A stretch of DNA of 64,000 nt from Mycolicibacter sp. MU0083 (GCF_963378075.1 NZ_OY726394.1:1178001-1242000), one strand, 5' to 3'; counted from the first letter of the stretch, positions 1 to 9,405 are shown. The notes: a model not told the origin generated them from the letters alone. Translations and numbers: made by a program.

Positions 1-719
1 GTGAAGGTGAAGGCCAGCACCGACAGCAGGCCGGCGACGTCGCCGTCGGCGCCCAGGCCGGCTGCGACCAGATGGGAGACGGTGTCGTCCTCGGGTTCGG
101 TGCGGCGGCGTTCGATGAGTCCGCCGAAGTACCCCATCATCTCGCCGACCGCGTCACCGGCCGAGGCCACCCCGTCCGGGCTGGTGGTGGCCGCCACGAT
201 CGCCTCGGTCCAGCCGTCGAACCGGGCACGGTCGGATTCGGGGACGCCCAGGTAATGCGCCACCACCATCGACGGCAGCGGCTTGAACAGTTCGGCGACG
301 ATGTCGCCGCCACCGTTGGCGCGCAACCGTTCCAGGCGCTCGACGACGAACGCGCGAACTTTCGGCTCCAGCGTCTCCACCTGGCGCGGCATGAAGCCGC
401 GGGCCACCAGCTTGCGGAACTCGGTGTGCACCGGCGGGTCCTGCATCACCATCGGCGGATTGTCGGCCAGGCCGATCATCTCCAGTTCGCCGTAGTTGAC
501 GGTCAATCCCTGTGCGGAGGAGAAGGTCTCGTGGTCGGCGGCCGCCGACCAGATGTCGGCGTGCCGCGACAGCACGTAGTAGTCGTGGTCCGGTGCGCCG
601 TCGGGGATGACGTGATGGACCGGGTCATGGTCGCGCAGGTCGGCGTACATCTGCCACGGGGCGGGCCAGGAGTGGGCATCGCAGAGCTCGAACTTCGGGT
701 GAGACATCGTGGCCGTCAT
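1..719 (-). CDS. Cytochrome P450, N-terminal part (gene runs off the window)
   Basis: Translating the minus strand from the ATG at 719 (alternative in-frame ATG at 707) gives 239 residues with no stop before the window edge. The sequence reads as a bacterial soluble class I P450: an N-terminal DLRDHDPVHHV segment, and the helix C motif HTEFR (H98, R102), which contacts the haem propionates. The segment near the edge approaches the I helix. The Cys haem ligand lies outside the window, so catalytic competence cannot be judged. P450s of this kind are cytosolic monooxygenases fed by ferredoxin; the substrate and CYP subfamily cannot be named from this half. The start codon overlaps an inverted repeat (717-738), so expression is probably controlled there. 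The opposite-strand neighbour is a broken mmpL fragment. Confidence 0.9.
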   Translation of the reverse strand, partial: MTATMSHPKFELCDAHSWPAPWQMYADLRDHDPVHHVIPDGAPDHDYYVLSRHADIWSAAADHETFSSAQGLTVNYGELEMIGLADNPPMVMQDPPVHTEFRKLVARGFMPRQVETLEPKVRAFVVERLERLRANGGGDIVAELFKPLPSMVVAHYLGVPESDRARFDGWTEAIVAATTSPDGVASAGDAVGEMMGYFGGLIERRRTEPEDDTVSHLVAAGLGADGDVAGLLSVLAFTF

Positions 720-738
720 GTCTCATTAATACGACATG
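717..738. promoter_or_regulatory. Inverted repeat over the P450 start (candidate operator)
   Basis: CATGTC (717-722) and GACATG (733-738) form a perfect 6-bp inverted repeat around an AT-rich 10-base centre. On the minus strand the centre contains a TATTAA-like -10 element just before the P450 ATG. A repressor bound here would cover both promoter and start. Which regulator binds is unknown; no regulator gene lies next to it. Confidence 0.4.
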
Positions 739-789
739 CCGTCGATCGGTGTCAATGGTCGCCATCTTCGCGGGTGTGAGTGCCCTCGG

Positions 790-960
790 GCCGTCGAGGA
801 CGTTGTCGGGGGAGCCCCGCTCGCGGGATCCAAGATCTACCTCGCCGGCACCGCTGCCACCTACAAAGAGATCGCCGAAGGCGCCAAATGTGACCTGATG
901 ATCGCCGGAATCGCCGCGCTGGTCATCGTCGGCAACGTCGCCTTGTCTTCGGGGGCATCA
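790..960 (+). pseudogene. mmpL (RND-family lipid transporter) remnant with internal deletion
   Basis: In the plus frame this stretch encodes a peptide starting near [13 protein letters not shown] and running through [29 protein letters not shown] and [14 protein letters not shown]. These match conserved segments of mycobacterial MmpL proteins around the transmembrane helices after the large periplasmic domain. In intact MmpLs about 20 hydrophobic residues separate the IAGIAAL helix start from VIVGTVALSLGASF; here they are joined directly, so an internal deletion has occurred. The preceding and following parts of the roughly 950-residue protein are absent. The downstream edge abuts the 3' end of the phenolic acid decarboxylase gene. 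This is a decayed relic, not a functional gene. Confidence 0.75.
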
Positions 961-970
961 TTCCGCGCGG

Positions 971-1489
971 TCAATTGCGCCGTTCGAGAAAGCCTTCGGG
1001 CAGCTGCGACGGTGCGATCGCGATGACCGAGTCGTCGTCCTCGCCGACGTACTCGTAGAGCTGTATCTCGGCGAACTCGGGCACCACGTAGATGGGGTAG
1101 GTGGGGCCCTCGTCGCGGTATGCCCGCATCTGGTCGAGGTGGTCGTTCTGATACAGGACGGTCTTGGTGCCGTCCCGCCGAATCCACTCGGGGAAGAAGA
1201 TCGTTCCGTGCAGTCGCCGGAGTGCCGGCATGACGTTGACCACCACGCAGGTACCGGTGGGCTCGGTCCAGGAGATCTTGTAGACCTGCGGGGCGATCTC
1301 CGCCAGATCGACGTGTTGGTCACGTACCCATCGCCCGCCGACATGGCCGGTGTGGATGCGGTAGTCGATGGTCGTCGGGTTCTTGACGTACATCTCGTAG
1401 GTCCACCCGTTGGCGTAGGTGTAGAGGAACCGGTGTCCCGGTAGACCTTTGGCGGGATCGATCGGTTCGGAACCGGCGGGCGCACTCAC
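971..1489 (-). CDS. padC: Phenolic acid decarboxylase
   Basis: A 172-residue cytosolic lyase that non-oxidatively decarboxylates hydroxycinnamic acids such as ferulate and p-coumarate to vinylphenols. The whole length aligns with the small PAD beta-barrel family: near-identical blocks include [51 protein letters not shown] and [12 protein letters not shown]. These carry the conserved Tyr, Arg and Glu that form the active site in Bacillus PadC. The start is the GTG at 1489. The gene is divergent from a MarR regulator with an operator-like palindrome between them, a layout typical of substrate-inducible detoxification of plant phenolics. The family is uncommon in mycobacteria as far as I know, and the neighbouring mmpL relic suggests a rearranged accessory site. 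Confidence 0.93.
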   Translation of the reverse strand: MSAPAGSEPIDPAKGLPGHRFLYTYANGWTYEMYVKNPTTIDYRIHTGHVGGRWVRDQHVDLAEIAPQVYKISWTEPTGTCVVVNVMPALRRLHGTIFFPEWIRRDGTKTVLYQNDHLDQMRAYRDEGPTYPIYVVPEFAEIQLYEYVGEDDDSVIAIAPSQLPEGFLERRN

Positions 1490-1500
1490 CGGATATGTTT

Positions 1501-1517
1501 AACACAAACAGTGTTTG
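1501..1517. promoter_or_regulatory. Palindromic operator between padC and the MarR gene
   Basis: CAAAC-AGT-GTTTG (1505-1517) is a perfect 5-bp inverted repeat with a 3-base centre; an overlapping AACAC/GTGTT repeat spans 1501-1515. It lies 11-28 bases upstream of padC and 13 bases before the MarR ATG, ideal for one repressor to shut both divergent promoters. MarR-family dimers bind sites of this size and symmetry. Confidence 0.6.
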
Positions 1518-1529
1518 ATAGGAACGTAT

Positions 1530-1979
1530 ATGTCGGATCGAATCGACCGGGTCGCCGCCGACCTGGCCCGCGAGATCGGGCCGTTGCGCCGCGCGATGTC
1601 CCGGGCGACGCGGGGTGCCGAAGGGTTACCGGACCTGCCGGAGAATCAGATCGAGGTCCTGCGTGCCGCGGCGAGCGCGCCCGGAATCACCACCGGTGCC
1701 GTCGCGGCGCTCCTGCAACTCGCCCGCCCCACGGTGAGCAACCTGCTCAACGCCATGCGCCGTGACGGCTTGGTCGAGCTGAGGCGGCGCACCGACGATG
1801 CGAGGATCACCGAGGTTCATCTCACCGCGCGTGCGCGCCGACTGCTCGCCAGATATGACAGCGCGGCTTCGACCTTGGTGTATGCCGCCCTAAGCGAACT
1901 CGACGACACCCAGCGGCGGTCCATCGCCGCGGCGATTCCAGCACTGGCGCGGCTGCGCGAGATCCTCGGCTCCGGCTAG
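1530..1979 (+). CDS. MarR-family transcriptional regulator
   Basis: A 149-residue winged-helix DNA-binding protein. The central region (about residues 45-105) has the HTH segment ITTGAVAALLQLARPTVSNLLNAMRRDGLVE followed by the wing RRRTDDARITEVHLT, the family hallmark. Flanking N- and C-terminal helices would form the dimer interface. The ATG at 1530 is preferred over an upstream in-frame TTG (1515) because GGAACG sits 6-9 bases before it and because the TTG lies inside the palindromic operator. Its position divergent from padC implies that it represses padC and itself and is released by phenolic acids; this is inference. Its TAG stop shares the CTAG tetranucleotide with the stop of the convergent FAD oxidase gene. 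Confidence 0.88.
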   Translation: MSDRIDRVAADLAREIGPLRRAMSRATRGAEGLPDLPENQIEVLRAAASAPGITTGAVAALLQLARPTVSNLLNAMRRDGLVELRRRTDDARITEVHLTARARRLLARYDSAASTLVYAALSELDDTQRRSIAAAIPALARLREILGSG

Positions 1980-3343
1980 ATCCCCGAGCCCGGGTTGAGG
2001 ATGCCCAGCGGGTCGAGCGCGCCTTTGACCCGCTGGTTCAGCGCCATCACGTCGGGGCCCAACTGCTGGCCCAGCCACGGCCGCTTCAGCCGCCCCACAC
2101 CGTGCTCACCGGTGATGGTGCCGCCCAGTCCCAGGGCCAGATCCATGATCTCGCCGTAGGCGGCCTCGGCGCGGCGCACCTCGTCGGGGTCGTTCGGATC
2201 GTGCACGATCAGCGGGTGGGTGTTGCCGTCCCCGGCATGCGCGATCACCGAGATCAGCAACCGCCGCTCGGCGGCGATCTTCTCGATCCCGGTGATGAGC
2301 TCCGCCAGGCGCGGCACCGGCACCCCGACGTCCTCGAGCAGCAGCGGCCCCTTGGCCTCGACGGCCGGGATGCAGAACCGCCGGGCGGCGACGAATCCCT
2401 CGGCCTCGACGGGGTCGTCGGTGGAGAACACCTCTTTGGCACGGTGCTCGGCGAACACCCGGGCCATCAGTTCGACGTCTTCGGCGCCGGCGGCACCCCG
2501 CTCGTCGGAACCCGCCACCAGCATGGCGGCGGCCTCGCGGTCCAGACCCATCCGCAGCTGATCCTCCACGGCGTTGATCGCCGCGGAGTCCATGAACTCC
2601 AGCATCGACGGCCGCAGCCGGCCGGAGACGTCGAGCACCGCGTCGGCCGCCGCGGTCACGGAGTCGAAGGTGGCCACCACCACCGAGGACGCGCTCTGGG
2701 CGGGCAGCAGTCGCAGGATCACCTCGGTGACCACGCCGAGGGTGCCCTCGCTGCCGACGAACAGCTTGGTCAGCGACAGCCCGGCGACGTCTTTGAGCCG
2801 CGGTCCACCCAGCCGCACCGCGGTGCCGTCGGCCAGCACCACCTGCAGGCCCAGCACGTAGTCGGTGGTGACGCCGTACTTGACGCAGCACAGTCCGCCG
2901 GCATTGGTGGCGATGTTGCCGCCGATGCTGCAGATCTCGAACGACGAAGGATCCGGCGGGTACCACAGGCCATGCGTGGCAACGGCTTTTTTCACCTCGG
3001 CGTTCAACAGGCCGGGCTGGCACACCGCGGTGCGGGTGACGGGGTCGACGGTGATCTCGCGCATCCGCTCGGTGCACAACACGATCCCGTCGTCGATCGC
3101 GGTGGCGCCACCGGACAATCCGGTGCCGGCGCCGCGGGTCACCACCGGCACCCGGTGCTCGGTGGCCCAGCGCATCACCTGCTGCACATCTTCGGTGCGC
3201 AGCGGCCGAACCACCGCCAGCGGCCGACCCGCCCGCGGGTCCAGGGCCTTGTCCCGTCGGTAACCCTCGGTGATCGTCGGGTCGGTCACCACCATGCCGT
3301 CGGGCAGGGCGGCGATCAACTGCGACAGTGCGTCGGCGTTCAC
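1976..3343 (-). CDS. FAD-linked oxidase, GlcD/D-lactate dehydrogenase family
   Basis: A 455-residue flavoprotein with an N-terminal PCMH-type FAD-binding domain ([19 protein letters not shown] near residue 70; [18 protein letters not shown] near 135) and a C-terminal FAD-linked oxidase domain ([37 protein letters not shown]). These motifs define the GlcD/DLD family, which oxidises 2-hydroxy acids such as glycolate or D-lactate; the substrate here is not determined. It resembles M. tuberculosis Rv2280 in size and motifs. The GTG at 3343 is chosen because sequence further upstream is Arg/Cys-rich, lacks family similarity and runs towards the divergent udgB gene. Confidence 0.9.
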   Translation of the reverse strand: MNADALSQLIAALPDGMVVTDPTITEGYRRDKALDPRAGRPLAVVRPLRTEDVQQVMRWATEHRVPVVTRGAGTGLSGGATAIDDGIVLCTERMREITVDPVTRTAVCQPGLLNAEVKKAVATHGLWYPPDPSSFEICSIGGNIATNAGGLCCVKYGVTTDYVLGLQVVLADGTAVRLGGPRLKDVAGLSLTKLFVGSEGTLGVVTEVILRLLPAQSASSVVVATFDSVTAAADAVLDVSGRLRPSMLEFMDSAAINAVEDQLRMGLDREAAAMLVAGSDERGAAGAEDVELMARVFAEHRAKEVFSTDDPVEAEGFVAARRFCIPAVEAKGPLLLEDVGVPVPRLAELITGIEKIAAERRLLISVIAHAGDGNTHPLIVHDPNDPDEVRRAEAAYGEIMDLALGLGGTITGEHGVGRLKRPWLGQQLGPDVMALNQRVKGALDPLGILNPGSGI

Positions 3344-3410
3344 GCAGGTGATCCTACGGAGGGTGCGGTGTCGCGCGAAGCCCCGAACCGGCACCCGGCA
3401 CCATGGACAC

Positions 3411-4229
3411 ATGCTCAACCATCCCCGGACCGGTCAGGCGTTCGACTCCCCGGTACCGCCCGGTGCCGGCTGGCCCGGGGATCCGGCCACCCCCGCCACC
3501 CCGCCGGCCGCCGACGCCGCGGCCGTGACCGCGATGGCCGCCCAGGCGCAGTCGATCGCCGAACTCGACGCGCTGATCAGCGTCTGCCGGGCCTGCCCGC
3601 GGTTGGTGGCCTGGCGCGAGCAGGTCGCGGTCACCAAACGCAAATCCTTCGCCGACCAGCCCTACTGGGGGCGTCCGGTGCCCGGTTGGGGTGCACCGGA
3701 GCCCAAGATCGTCATCGTCGGGTTGGCCCCGGCGGCCAACGGCGCCAACCGCACCGGCCGGATGTTCACCGGCGACCGGTCCGGTGACCAGCTCTACGCC
3801 GCGCTGCACCGGGCCGGTCTGGTCAACCAACCGACCAGTGTCGACGCCGCGGATGGGTTGAGCACCGACGACATCAGGATCATCGCTCCGGTCCGCTGCG
3901 CGCCCCCGGACAACGCCCCGACCACGGTCGAACGCAACACCTGCGCGCCGTGGATCGACGCCGAATGGCGCCTGATCTCCCCGCACGTGCGGGTGATGGT
4001 GGCCCTCGGCGGCTTCGCCTGGCAGATCGCGCTGCGGATCGCCGCCGACGCGGTGCCCAAACCCAAGCCGAAGTTCGGTCACGGCGCCGTCGCCGAACTC
4101 GGCCCGAACCTGCGGCTGCTGGGCTGCTATCACCCCAGCCAGCAGAACATGTTCACCGGGCGGCTGACCCCGGCCATGCTCGACGACGTCTTCGGTCGGG
4201 CTGCGGAGCTGGCGGGACTATCCGACTGA
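3411..4229 (+). CDS. udgB: Family 5 uracil-DNA glycosylase (UdgB)
   Basis: A 272-residue DNA repair enzyme that excises uracil, and in this family also hypoxanthine and other deaminated bases. After a Pro/Ala-rich N-terminal tail, C59, C62, C163 and C178 supply the four-cysteine 4Fe-4S cluster (first pair in VCRACPR). Motif 1 is GLAPAANG (104-111); its lack of the Asp/Asn of classical UDGs is typical of family 5. Motif 2 is HPSQQN from H241. The start is the ATG at 3411; sequence upstream in this frame overlaps the divergent oxidase gene and lacks similarity. It corresponds to Rv1259. A luciferase-like gene follows 6 bases downstream and may be co-transcribed. Confidence 0.93.
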   Translation: MLNHPRTGQAFDSPVPPGAGWPGDPATPATPPAADAAAVTAMAAQAQSIAELDALISVCRACPRLVAWREQVAVTKRKSFADQPYWGRPVPGWGAPEPKIVIVGLAPAANGANRTGRMFTGDRSGDQLYAALHRAGLVNQPTSVDAADGLSTDDIRIIAPVRCAPPDNAPTTVERNTCAPWIDAEWRLISPHVRVMVALGGFAWQIALRIAADAVPKPKPKFGHGAVAELGPNLRLLGCYHPSQQNMFTGRLTPAMLDDVFGRAAELAGLSD

Positions 4230-4235
4230 CGTCCG

Positions 4236-5291
4236 GTGTTGACTACCAACGTGCGTCTTTCCGTTCTCGATCTCGTCCCCGTTCGCACCGACCAGTCCAC
4301 CGCCGATGCGTTGGCGGCGACGGTGCGGTTGGCGCAGGCCGCCGACCGGCTCGGGTTCACCCGCTACTGGGTGGCCGAACACCACAACATGCCGTCGGTG
4401 GGCGCCACCAGCCCGCCGGTGGTGCTGGCCTACCTGGCGGCGCAGACGTCGCGGATCCGATTGGGGTCGGGCGGAGTGATGCTGCCCAACCACGCGCCGC
4501 TGGCCGTGGCCGAACAGTTCGCACTGCTGGAAGCCGCCGCACCCGGGCGTATCGACCTGGGCATCGGGCGGGCGCCGGGGTCGGACCCGGTCACCTCGGT
4601 GATGCTGCGCGGCGGGCAACGCGGGATGGACGACGACGAGGTGGCACGTTTCCCGGATTATCTCGACCACGTGCGGGCGATGATGAGCAGTCGCGGCGTG
4701 CAGGTTCAACTGCGCGACGGGGACTATCGGCTCAAAGCCACCCCCGCGGCCGTCGGCGAACCTCGGCTGTGGCTGCTGGGATCCAGCATGTACTCGGCTC
4801 AGCTGGCGGCGGCCAAAGGGCTGCCGTACGTTTTCGCCCACCACTTCTCCGGGCAGGGGACCGAGGAGGCGCTGGACTACTACCGCTCCCATTTCACCCC
4901 GAGCGAGGTGTGTGCCGCCCCGACGACGTTCCTGACGGTCAACGCCTGCGTCGCCGAAACCCACGACGAGGCAATGGCGTTGGTGCTGCCCAACCTGCAG
5001 ATGATGGCCCGGTTGCGGACCGGGCGGCCGTTGGGGTCGGTCGATCTGGTCGAGGACGCCCAGGCCACAGTGGTGTCCGACGCCGAGCAGCGCATCATCG
5101 ACGGCGGACTGCGGCGGGCGGTCGTCGGCGCTCCGGCCGATGCCGTACGCCAACTCACCGCGCTGGCCGAGCACTTCGGCGTCGACGAGGTGATGGTCAA
5201 CCCGGTCGCCTCGGCCTACCGCGGCACCGATCCGGCGACCGCGCCGGGGCGCGAGGGCACCTGCACGCTGTTGGCCGCCGAACTGCTGTAG
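4236..5291 (+). CDS. LLM-class flavin-dependent oxidoreductase (MsnO8-like)
   Basis: A 351-residue luciferase-like TIM-barrel protein. Near the N-terminus it has LSVLDLVPVR, then ADRLGFTRYWVAEHHNMP (about 40-57), a signature of the bacterial luciferase/alkanal monooxygenase-like group, then SRIRLGSGGVMLPNHAPLAVAEQFALLE and RIDLGIGRAPGSDP. Such proteins use FMN or F420; the cofactor and substrate cannot be read from sequence. The start may be the GTG at 4236, the adjacent TTG at 4239 or the GTG at 4251. It lies 6 bases after udgB, suggesting co-transcription, and ends 4 bases from the convergent PGRS gene. Confidence 0.88.
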   Translation: MLTTNVRLSVLDLVPVRTDQSTADALAATVRLAQAADRLGFTRYWVAEHHNMPSVGATSPPVVLAYLAAQTSRIRLGSGGVMLPNHAPLAVAEQFALLEAAAPGRIDLGIGRAPGSDPVTSVMLRGGQRGMDDDEVARFPDYLDHVRAMMSSRGVQVQLRDGDYRLKATPAAVGEPRLWLLGSSMYSAQLAAAKGLPYVFAHHFSGQGTEEALDYYRSHFTPSEVCAAPTTFLTVNACVAETHDEAMALVLPNLQMMARLRTGRPLGSVDLVEDAQATVVSDAEQRIIDGGLRRAVVGAPADAVRQLTALAEHFGVDEVMVNPVASAYRGTDPATAPGREGTCTLLAAELL

Positions 5292-5295
5292 GGCC

Positions 5296-8200
5296 TCAGC
5301 GGCTGATGATGGTCGCGCCGTAGCCGCTGGGCCGGTAGTCGATGTAGACCGGGTTCACCGAGAACGGATAGTAGCCGCTGTTGGCCGCCCCGCCGGAGGT
5401 CACATACGGGCCGTTGTTCGTGGTGACGTAGGAGTACAGCAGTGTTTCGCCATCGGAGGTGTACACCGAGATCTCGGTGCCGGCCGGCACCTGCGATCCG
5501 ACCCCGAGCTGTGGGTACAGGAACTGCGGGATACTGCCGTACATGCCGCCGGAGTCGATCGACGTCGATACCGCGATCGGCGCCCCGCCGTTGATCGACA
5601 CCATCGTGTCGACGAACGGCGAACCGGGCACCGAGATCTCCGACTCCAGCGGGTTCGGGCCGAAGGTGACCTGACCGGACTGTTCGTCGATCAACAGGCC
5701 CTGGTTGAGCGCACCCGGCAGCGCCGAGATGATCGTCGAGGTGCCGGCGTGGCCGTTGTTGGGGCCGACGCCCAGAACGCCGACGATGCCGTACCGCTCG
5801 AAGTAGTTCGTCATCAGCGTGTTCGACTCGGGGCTGATGATGTTGACCGACGTCGGATCGGTCACTAGGTCGTCCATGCAGGTGGTCTTGTCGCAGAAAC
5901 CCACCGTGGTGTCGTAGGTCTGGAAGCGGTAACTGGAACCGTTCAGGCCCGCGTAGCTGGAACTGCCGGTCAGAAGCACCTCGCCCAACTCGTCGTCGTC
6001 GCCGACCGCACCGCCCAGAATCGTCAGACCCGTGGAACCGGTGTCGATCTGCACCGGGACCGGGGGACCGCCGTTGATCGAGATGTAGACGATCGGGCTG
6101 ATGCCCCCGCTTTGCAGGTACAGCGGAATGGTGACGTTGGCCGGACCGTCCGGGCCACCGGCATCGCCGGCCGGCCTGCCCCCGGAGCCGGCGCCGCCGG
6201 CGCCGCCGGCACCGTTGGCACCGTTGCTGCCGATGACCCCGCCCTCACCGCCATGGCCGCCGTCACCGCCGTCGCCGCCGCGGGCACCGGCACCGCCCGC
6301 GGCCGTCGCACCCGCCGCCCCGCCGTCGCCGCCGTCACCGGCCGCGCCGCCGTGCACATTGGTTCCGGCGAAGACGGCATCCCCGCCGTCGCCACCGTCG
6401 CCACCGCTGCCGCCCGCCCCGGCATTGCCGCCGTGGCCCGCGTGGGCGCCGGTGCCACCGGCCCCGCCCGCCCCGGCCGCGCCGCCGTTGCCGCCGTTGC
6501 CGCCGTCGCCGCCGCTGGAACCCTGCGCGTAGTAGTCGCCGACGGCGCTGCCGCCGTCCGCACCGGCACCACCGACGCCGCCGTTGCCGCCGTTGCCGCC
6601 GCTGAACCGGGTGTCGCCGTGGCCGCCGTCACCGCCGGCGCCGGCCGCACCGCCGGCGCCGCCCGCACCGCCGATTCCGACCGGTGCCCGGTTGATCCCG
6701 GGTTGGGCGTTGTGCCCGGAGCCGGGTGCGCCGCCTTCACCGGCCGCGCCGCCGTTGCCGCCGTTGCCGCCCGTGCCGCCCGCAGTGCCGACTCCGGCAC
6801 CACCGGTGCCGCCACCGCCGCCCGTGCCGCCGTCGCCGCCGGCACCGCCGTTGCCATTGGTGCCGAAGGTGCCGTGCTCGTGCAGGGCCACATTGCCGGT
6901 GTAGGTCGAACCGGCCGCGCCGCCGGCGCCACCGGCGCCGCCGTTGCCGCCGTCGAAGCCGGCACCGCCGCCCGATGCACCAGTGTCGCCGAGTCCGCCG
7001 TTGCCGCCGGCTCCACCGGCGCCGCCGTCGCCACCGCTGCCGTAGGGAACGCTGTTGGCCACGTCCAGGGTGGCGATGCCGTTGCCGCCGCCATCGCCGC
7101 CGGCTCCACCCGCGCCGCCGGCGCCGCCGTTTCCGGTGCCGGGGCCGTGCGCGCTCGCGCTGCTGCCGCCGGCACCGCCGGCACCGCCGGTGCCGCCGGT
7201 CCCGCCCGCTCCGGGCAGGGTGGCGCTGGCGGGCAGCTGCGACTGGTCCAGACCGCGGCCGCCGTCACCGGCATTGCCGCCCGCGCCGCCGTTTCCGCCG
7301 TTGCCGTCGCCCAGCGAGTGACCGCCGTTGCCGCCGGCCCCGCCGTTACCGCCGGCGCCCGCGTTGCCGTTGTCGCGGGCTGCGGTGCCGTTCGCGCCGG
7401 TCGCACCGTTGCCGCCGTTACCACCGTTGCCGCCGTTGCCGTGCAGGCCGCCGGTGCCGCCGTCGCCGCCTCTGCCTCCGTTGGCGCCTGCGGTCACCGC
7501 GTTGAAGCCGTTGCCGCCGTTGCCCCCGTTGCCGCCGGGCGCGCTCGACGCCGAACCGGTCGTTCCGCTGATACCGGTGGTGGAGCCGGTTCCGCCGGCC
7601 CCACCGAGGCCGCCGGCGCCACTGGCACCGCCGTTGCCACCCCGGCCGCCGTTGATGTGGCTGGAGTTGCCGTTGCCGCCGTTACCGCCGTTGCCGCCCG
7701 TCCCGCCGTTGCCGCCGTCACCGCCGTTGCCGCCCGCGCCGTAGTTACCCGCGGCGCCCTGGGCCGACGCGCCGCCGGCGCCACCGTTGCCGCCTACCCC
7801 GCCGTTGCCGCCCCGCACACCGTCGCCGCCGTTGCCGCCGGCCCCACCAGCGGTGGTGGCGTTGGCCCCGTCCGCCCCGTTAACGCCGGCGCCGCCGTCC
7901 CCGGCGTTACCGCCGGCACCACCCGCGCCGCCGCGGCCGTCCCCGAGCGAGGCACCCCCGGCCCCGCCGTGGCCGCCGTTGCCGCCGTTACCTCCGCCGG
8001 CGCCGTTGGCACCGTTGCCGCCGGCCCCACCGATTCCACCGTTGCCGTGCAGGCTGCCCGTTCCACCGTCGCCGCCGCGGCCACCATGGGTGCCCGGGGC
8101 GGCGTTCGGGTCCGCGGCCGCGTCGTAGCCGTTGCCGCCGTTGCCGCCGTTGCCGGCGTAGTCCGAGGGTGTCCCGGTCGCCCCGTCGACACCGCGGATG

Positions 8201-8613
8201 GAGCCCGCGCCGCCGTCGCCGCCCAAGCCTCCGGCGCCGAAGACGCCTCCGTCGCCGCCCCGTCCGCCGTCGGGATTGTCCGCGTCGCCGTCGCCGCCTC
8301 GACCACCGTCACCGGCGTTGCCGCCGGAGCCGCCCGCCCCACCGTTGCCGCCTGCACCCTGCAGGCCCGCCGCCCCGTGGGCCGACGTGCCACCGGCGCC
8401 ACCGGTGCCGCCGTCGCCGCCGCTACCGCCCTGCATGCCGTTGCCGCCGTCGCCGCCGGCCCCGCCGGCGAGCGTCGCGTTCGCCCCGGCCGCCCCGAAG
8501 CCGCCGGCGCCGCCGGCGCCGCCGTTGCCGCCGGCCCCGCCGCGGCCGCCGTCGCCGAACTGCGCCGAGAGGCTGGATCCGCCCGCGCCGCCGTTACCGC
8601 CCAGCGAACCGTT
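5296..8613 (-). CDS. Downstream open frame: PGRS repeats plus PecA-like aspartic protease domain
   Basis: This is the reading frame after the lesion. From 8613 to about 6145 it is almost pure Gly-Gly-X/Gly-Gly-Asn repeat, interrupted every 60-100 residues by short spacers such as SLGDG and LHGNGG. The last roughly 280 residues form a pepsin/retropepsin-like domain: [13 protein letters not shown] has a catalytic Asp at codon 6045-6043 and [10 protein letters not shown] a second at 5556-5554. Two Cys ([11 protein letters not shown]) are spaced to form a disulphide. This matches the C-terminal protease of the mycobacterial PE_PGRS protease PecA, which cleaves PE-type leaders and itself. On its own this frame has no export signal; the first ATG inside it is at 8436. 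I read it as the 3' part of the gene starting at 9320. Confidence 0.75.
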   Translation of the reverse strand, partial: NGSLGGNGGAGGSSLSAQFGDGGRGGAGGNGGAGGAGGFGAAGANATLAGGAGGDGGNGMQGGSGGDGGTGGAGGTSAHGAAGLQGAGGNGGAGGSGGNAGDGGRGGDGDADNPDGGRGGDGGVFGAGGLGGDGGAGSIRGVDGATGTPSDYAGNGGNGGNGYDAAADPNAAPGTHGGRGGDGGTGSLHGNGGIGGAGGNGANGAGGGNGGNGGHGGAGGASLGDGRGGAGGAGGNAGDGGAGVNGADGANATTAGGAGGNGGDGVRGGNGGVGGNGGAGGASAQGAAGNYGAGGNGGDGGNGGTGGNGGNGGNGNSSHINGGRGGNGGASGAGGLGGAGGTGSTTGISGTTGSASSAPGGNGGNGGNGFNAVTAGANGGRGGDGGTGGLHGNGGNGGNGGNGATGANGTAARDNGNAGAGGNGGAGGNGGHSLGDGNGGNGGAGGNAGDGGRGLDQSQLPASATLPGAGGTGGTGGAGGAGGSSASAHGPGTGNGGAGGAGGAGGDGGGNGIATLDVANSVPYGSGGDGGAGGAGGNGGLGDTGASGGGAGFDGGNGGAGGAGGAAGSTYTGNVALHEHGTFGTNGNGGAGGDGGTGGGGGTGGAGVGTAGGTGGNGGNGGAAGEGGAPGSGHNAQPGINRAPVGIGGAGGAGGAAGAGGDGGHGDTRFSGGNGGNGGVGGAGADGGSAVGDYYAQGSSGGDGGNGGNGGAAGAGGAGGTGAHAGHGGNAGAGGSGGDGGDGGDAVFAGTNVHGGAAGDGGDGGAAGATAAGGAGARGGDGGDGGHGGEGGVIGSNGANGAGGAGGAGSGGRPAGDAGGPDGPANVTIPLYLQSGGISPIVYISINGGPPVPVQIDTGSTGLTILGGAVGDDDELGEVLLTGSSSYAGLNGSSYRFQTYDTTVGFCDKTTCMDDLVTDPTSVNIISPESNTLMTNYFERYGIVGVLGVGPNNGHAGTSTIISALPGALNQGLLIDEQSGQVTFGPNPLESEISVPGSPFVDTMVSINGGAPIAVSTSIDSGGMYGSIPQFLYPQLGVGSQVPAGTEISVYTSDGETLLYSYVTTNNGPYVTSGGAANSGYYPFSVNPVYIDYRPSGYGATIISR

Positions 8614-9320
8614 TCCCCGGTAAAGCCCATCGCCCCGGCCAGGCCGGCCTCGCCGGCCCCGCCCGCGCCGCCCGCGCCGCCGTTGCCGAACAGCCAGGCG
8701 ATGGCGTCGCCACCGTCGCCGCCGGCACCGGCGGCCTCGCCGCCGATACCGACGCCACCGACGCCGCCGACGCCGCCGTTGCCCATGATCGATCCGCCGG
8801 CGCCGCCATCGCCGCCGGCGGCACCTGCGCCGCCGGCACCGCCCGCGCCGCCGTCGCCGAACATGCCGGCGTTCCCGCCGTTGCCGCCGGCCATCCCGGC
8901 CTCGCCCTGGTCATAGCCGTCGCCGCCGTCACCGAACCACAGGCCCCCGGCGCCGCCGTTGGGATTCTCGAACGTGCCGTCGAGGCCGTTGCCGATCAGG
9001 TACTGACCGGACATGTCGTTGATCAGGTCGTTGATCTGCTCGCCGAACGGGCTGGTGATCCAGGACTGGATGGAGGCGTGCAGCGGGTCGTAGAAGAGTT
9101 GGTCGATCAATGCCGCGGAACCGAACGGATCGGTGTCGGCGGCCACCCCGGCGACCGGCGTGAACATGTCGACCAGCCAGTCGAAGTCCAGTCCGTCGGC
9201 GCGGGCCGACGGGGCGGCCGGGGCCAACCCGAAGGTGAGGAACGCGCCGAGGGCAGCGCCGGCGCCCACCACACGAGTTTGTGCCGACTTGCGCCTACCC
9301 AGCCTGACCTGACGACTCAT
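5296..9320 (-). pseudogene. PGRS protein with signal peptide and C-terminal aspartic protease domain, split by a -1 frameshift
   Basis: Read from the ATG at 9320, the first frame encodes a basic n-region (SRQVRLGRRKSAQTR), a hydrophobic segment (VVGAGAALGAFLTFGLAPAA) and a PSARAD cleavage site. A linker with repeated Asp/Trp residues follows (DWLVDMFTP to QYLIGNGLDGT), then Gly-Gly-X repeats. There is no PE domain. At about 8615-8618 the Gly-rich reading jumps to another frame: the first frame becomes Ala/Arg-rich, while the second continues as PGRS to a protease domain and stop at 5296. Adding one C to the run CCCC at 8615-8618 would restore a single reading frame of about 1340 residues through [14 protein letters not shown]. 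It is either a true null or phase-variable allele or a base-calling error; the rest of the gene looks intact. Confidence 0.75.
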
Positions 9321-9405
9321 CGCCCCAAAGTACTAGCTGAACGATAGCTGAGCAAAAGATAGAGAGAATCGGCGCAGGCCGAAAACGACGATTAACTTAA
9401 CCGGC

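Noticed and set aside
2102..3787. 561-codon plus-strand frame over the FAD oxidase and udgB
   Set aside because: His/Gly/Arg-rich shadow of a GC-rich gene; both underlying genes have full family motifs on their own frames.
6112..8916. Very long Ala/Val/Arg-rich open frames antisense to the PGRS gene (e.g. 934 codons on the plus strand)
   Set aside because: They are mirror images of the GGC-GGC-N repeat, with three-letter composition and no domain, signal or ribosome site; the minus-strand frame carries the signal peptide and protease motifs.
5296..9320. Dense short repeats suggestive of a CRISPR array or satellite
   Set aside because: The periodicity is codon-level Gly-Gly-X coding repeat of PGRS type with variable spacing, not constant repeats with unique spacers.
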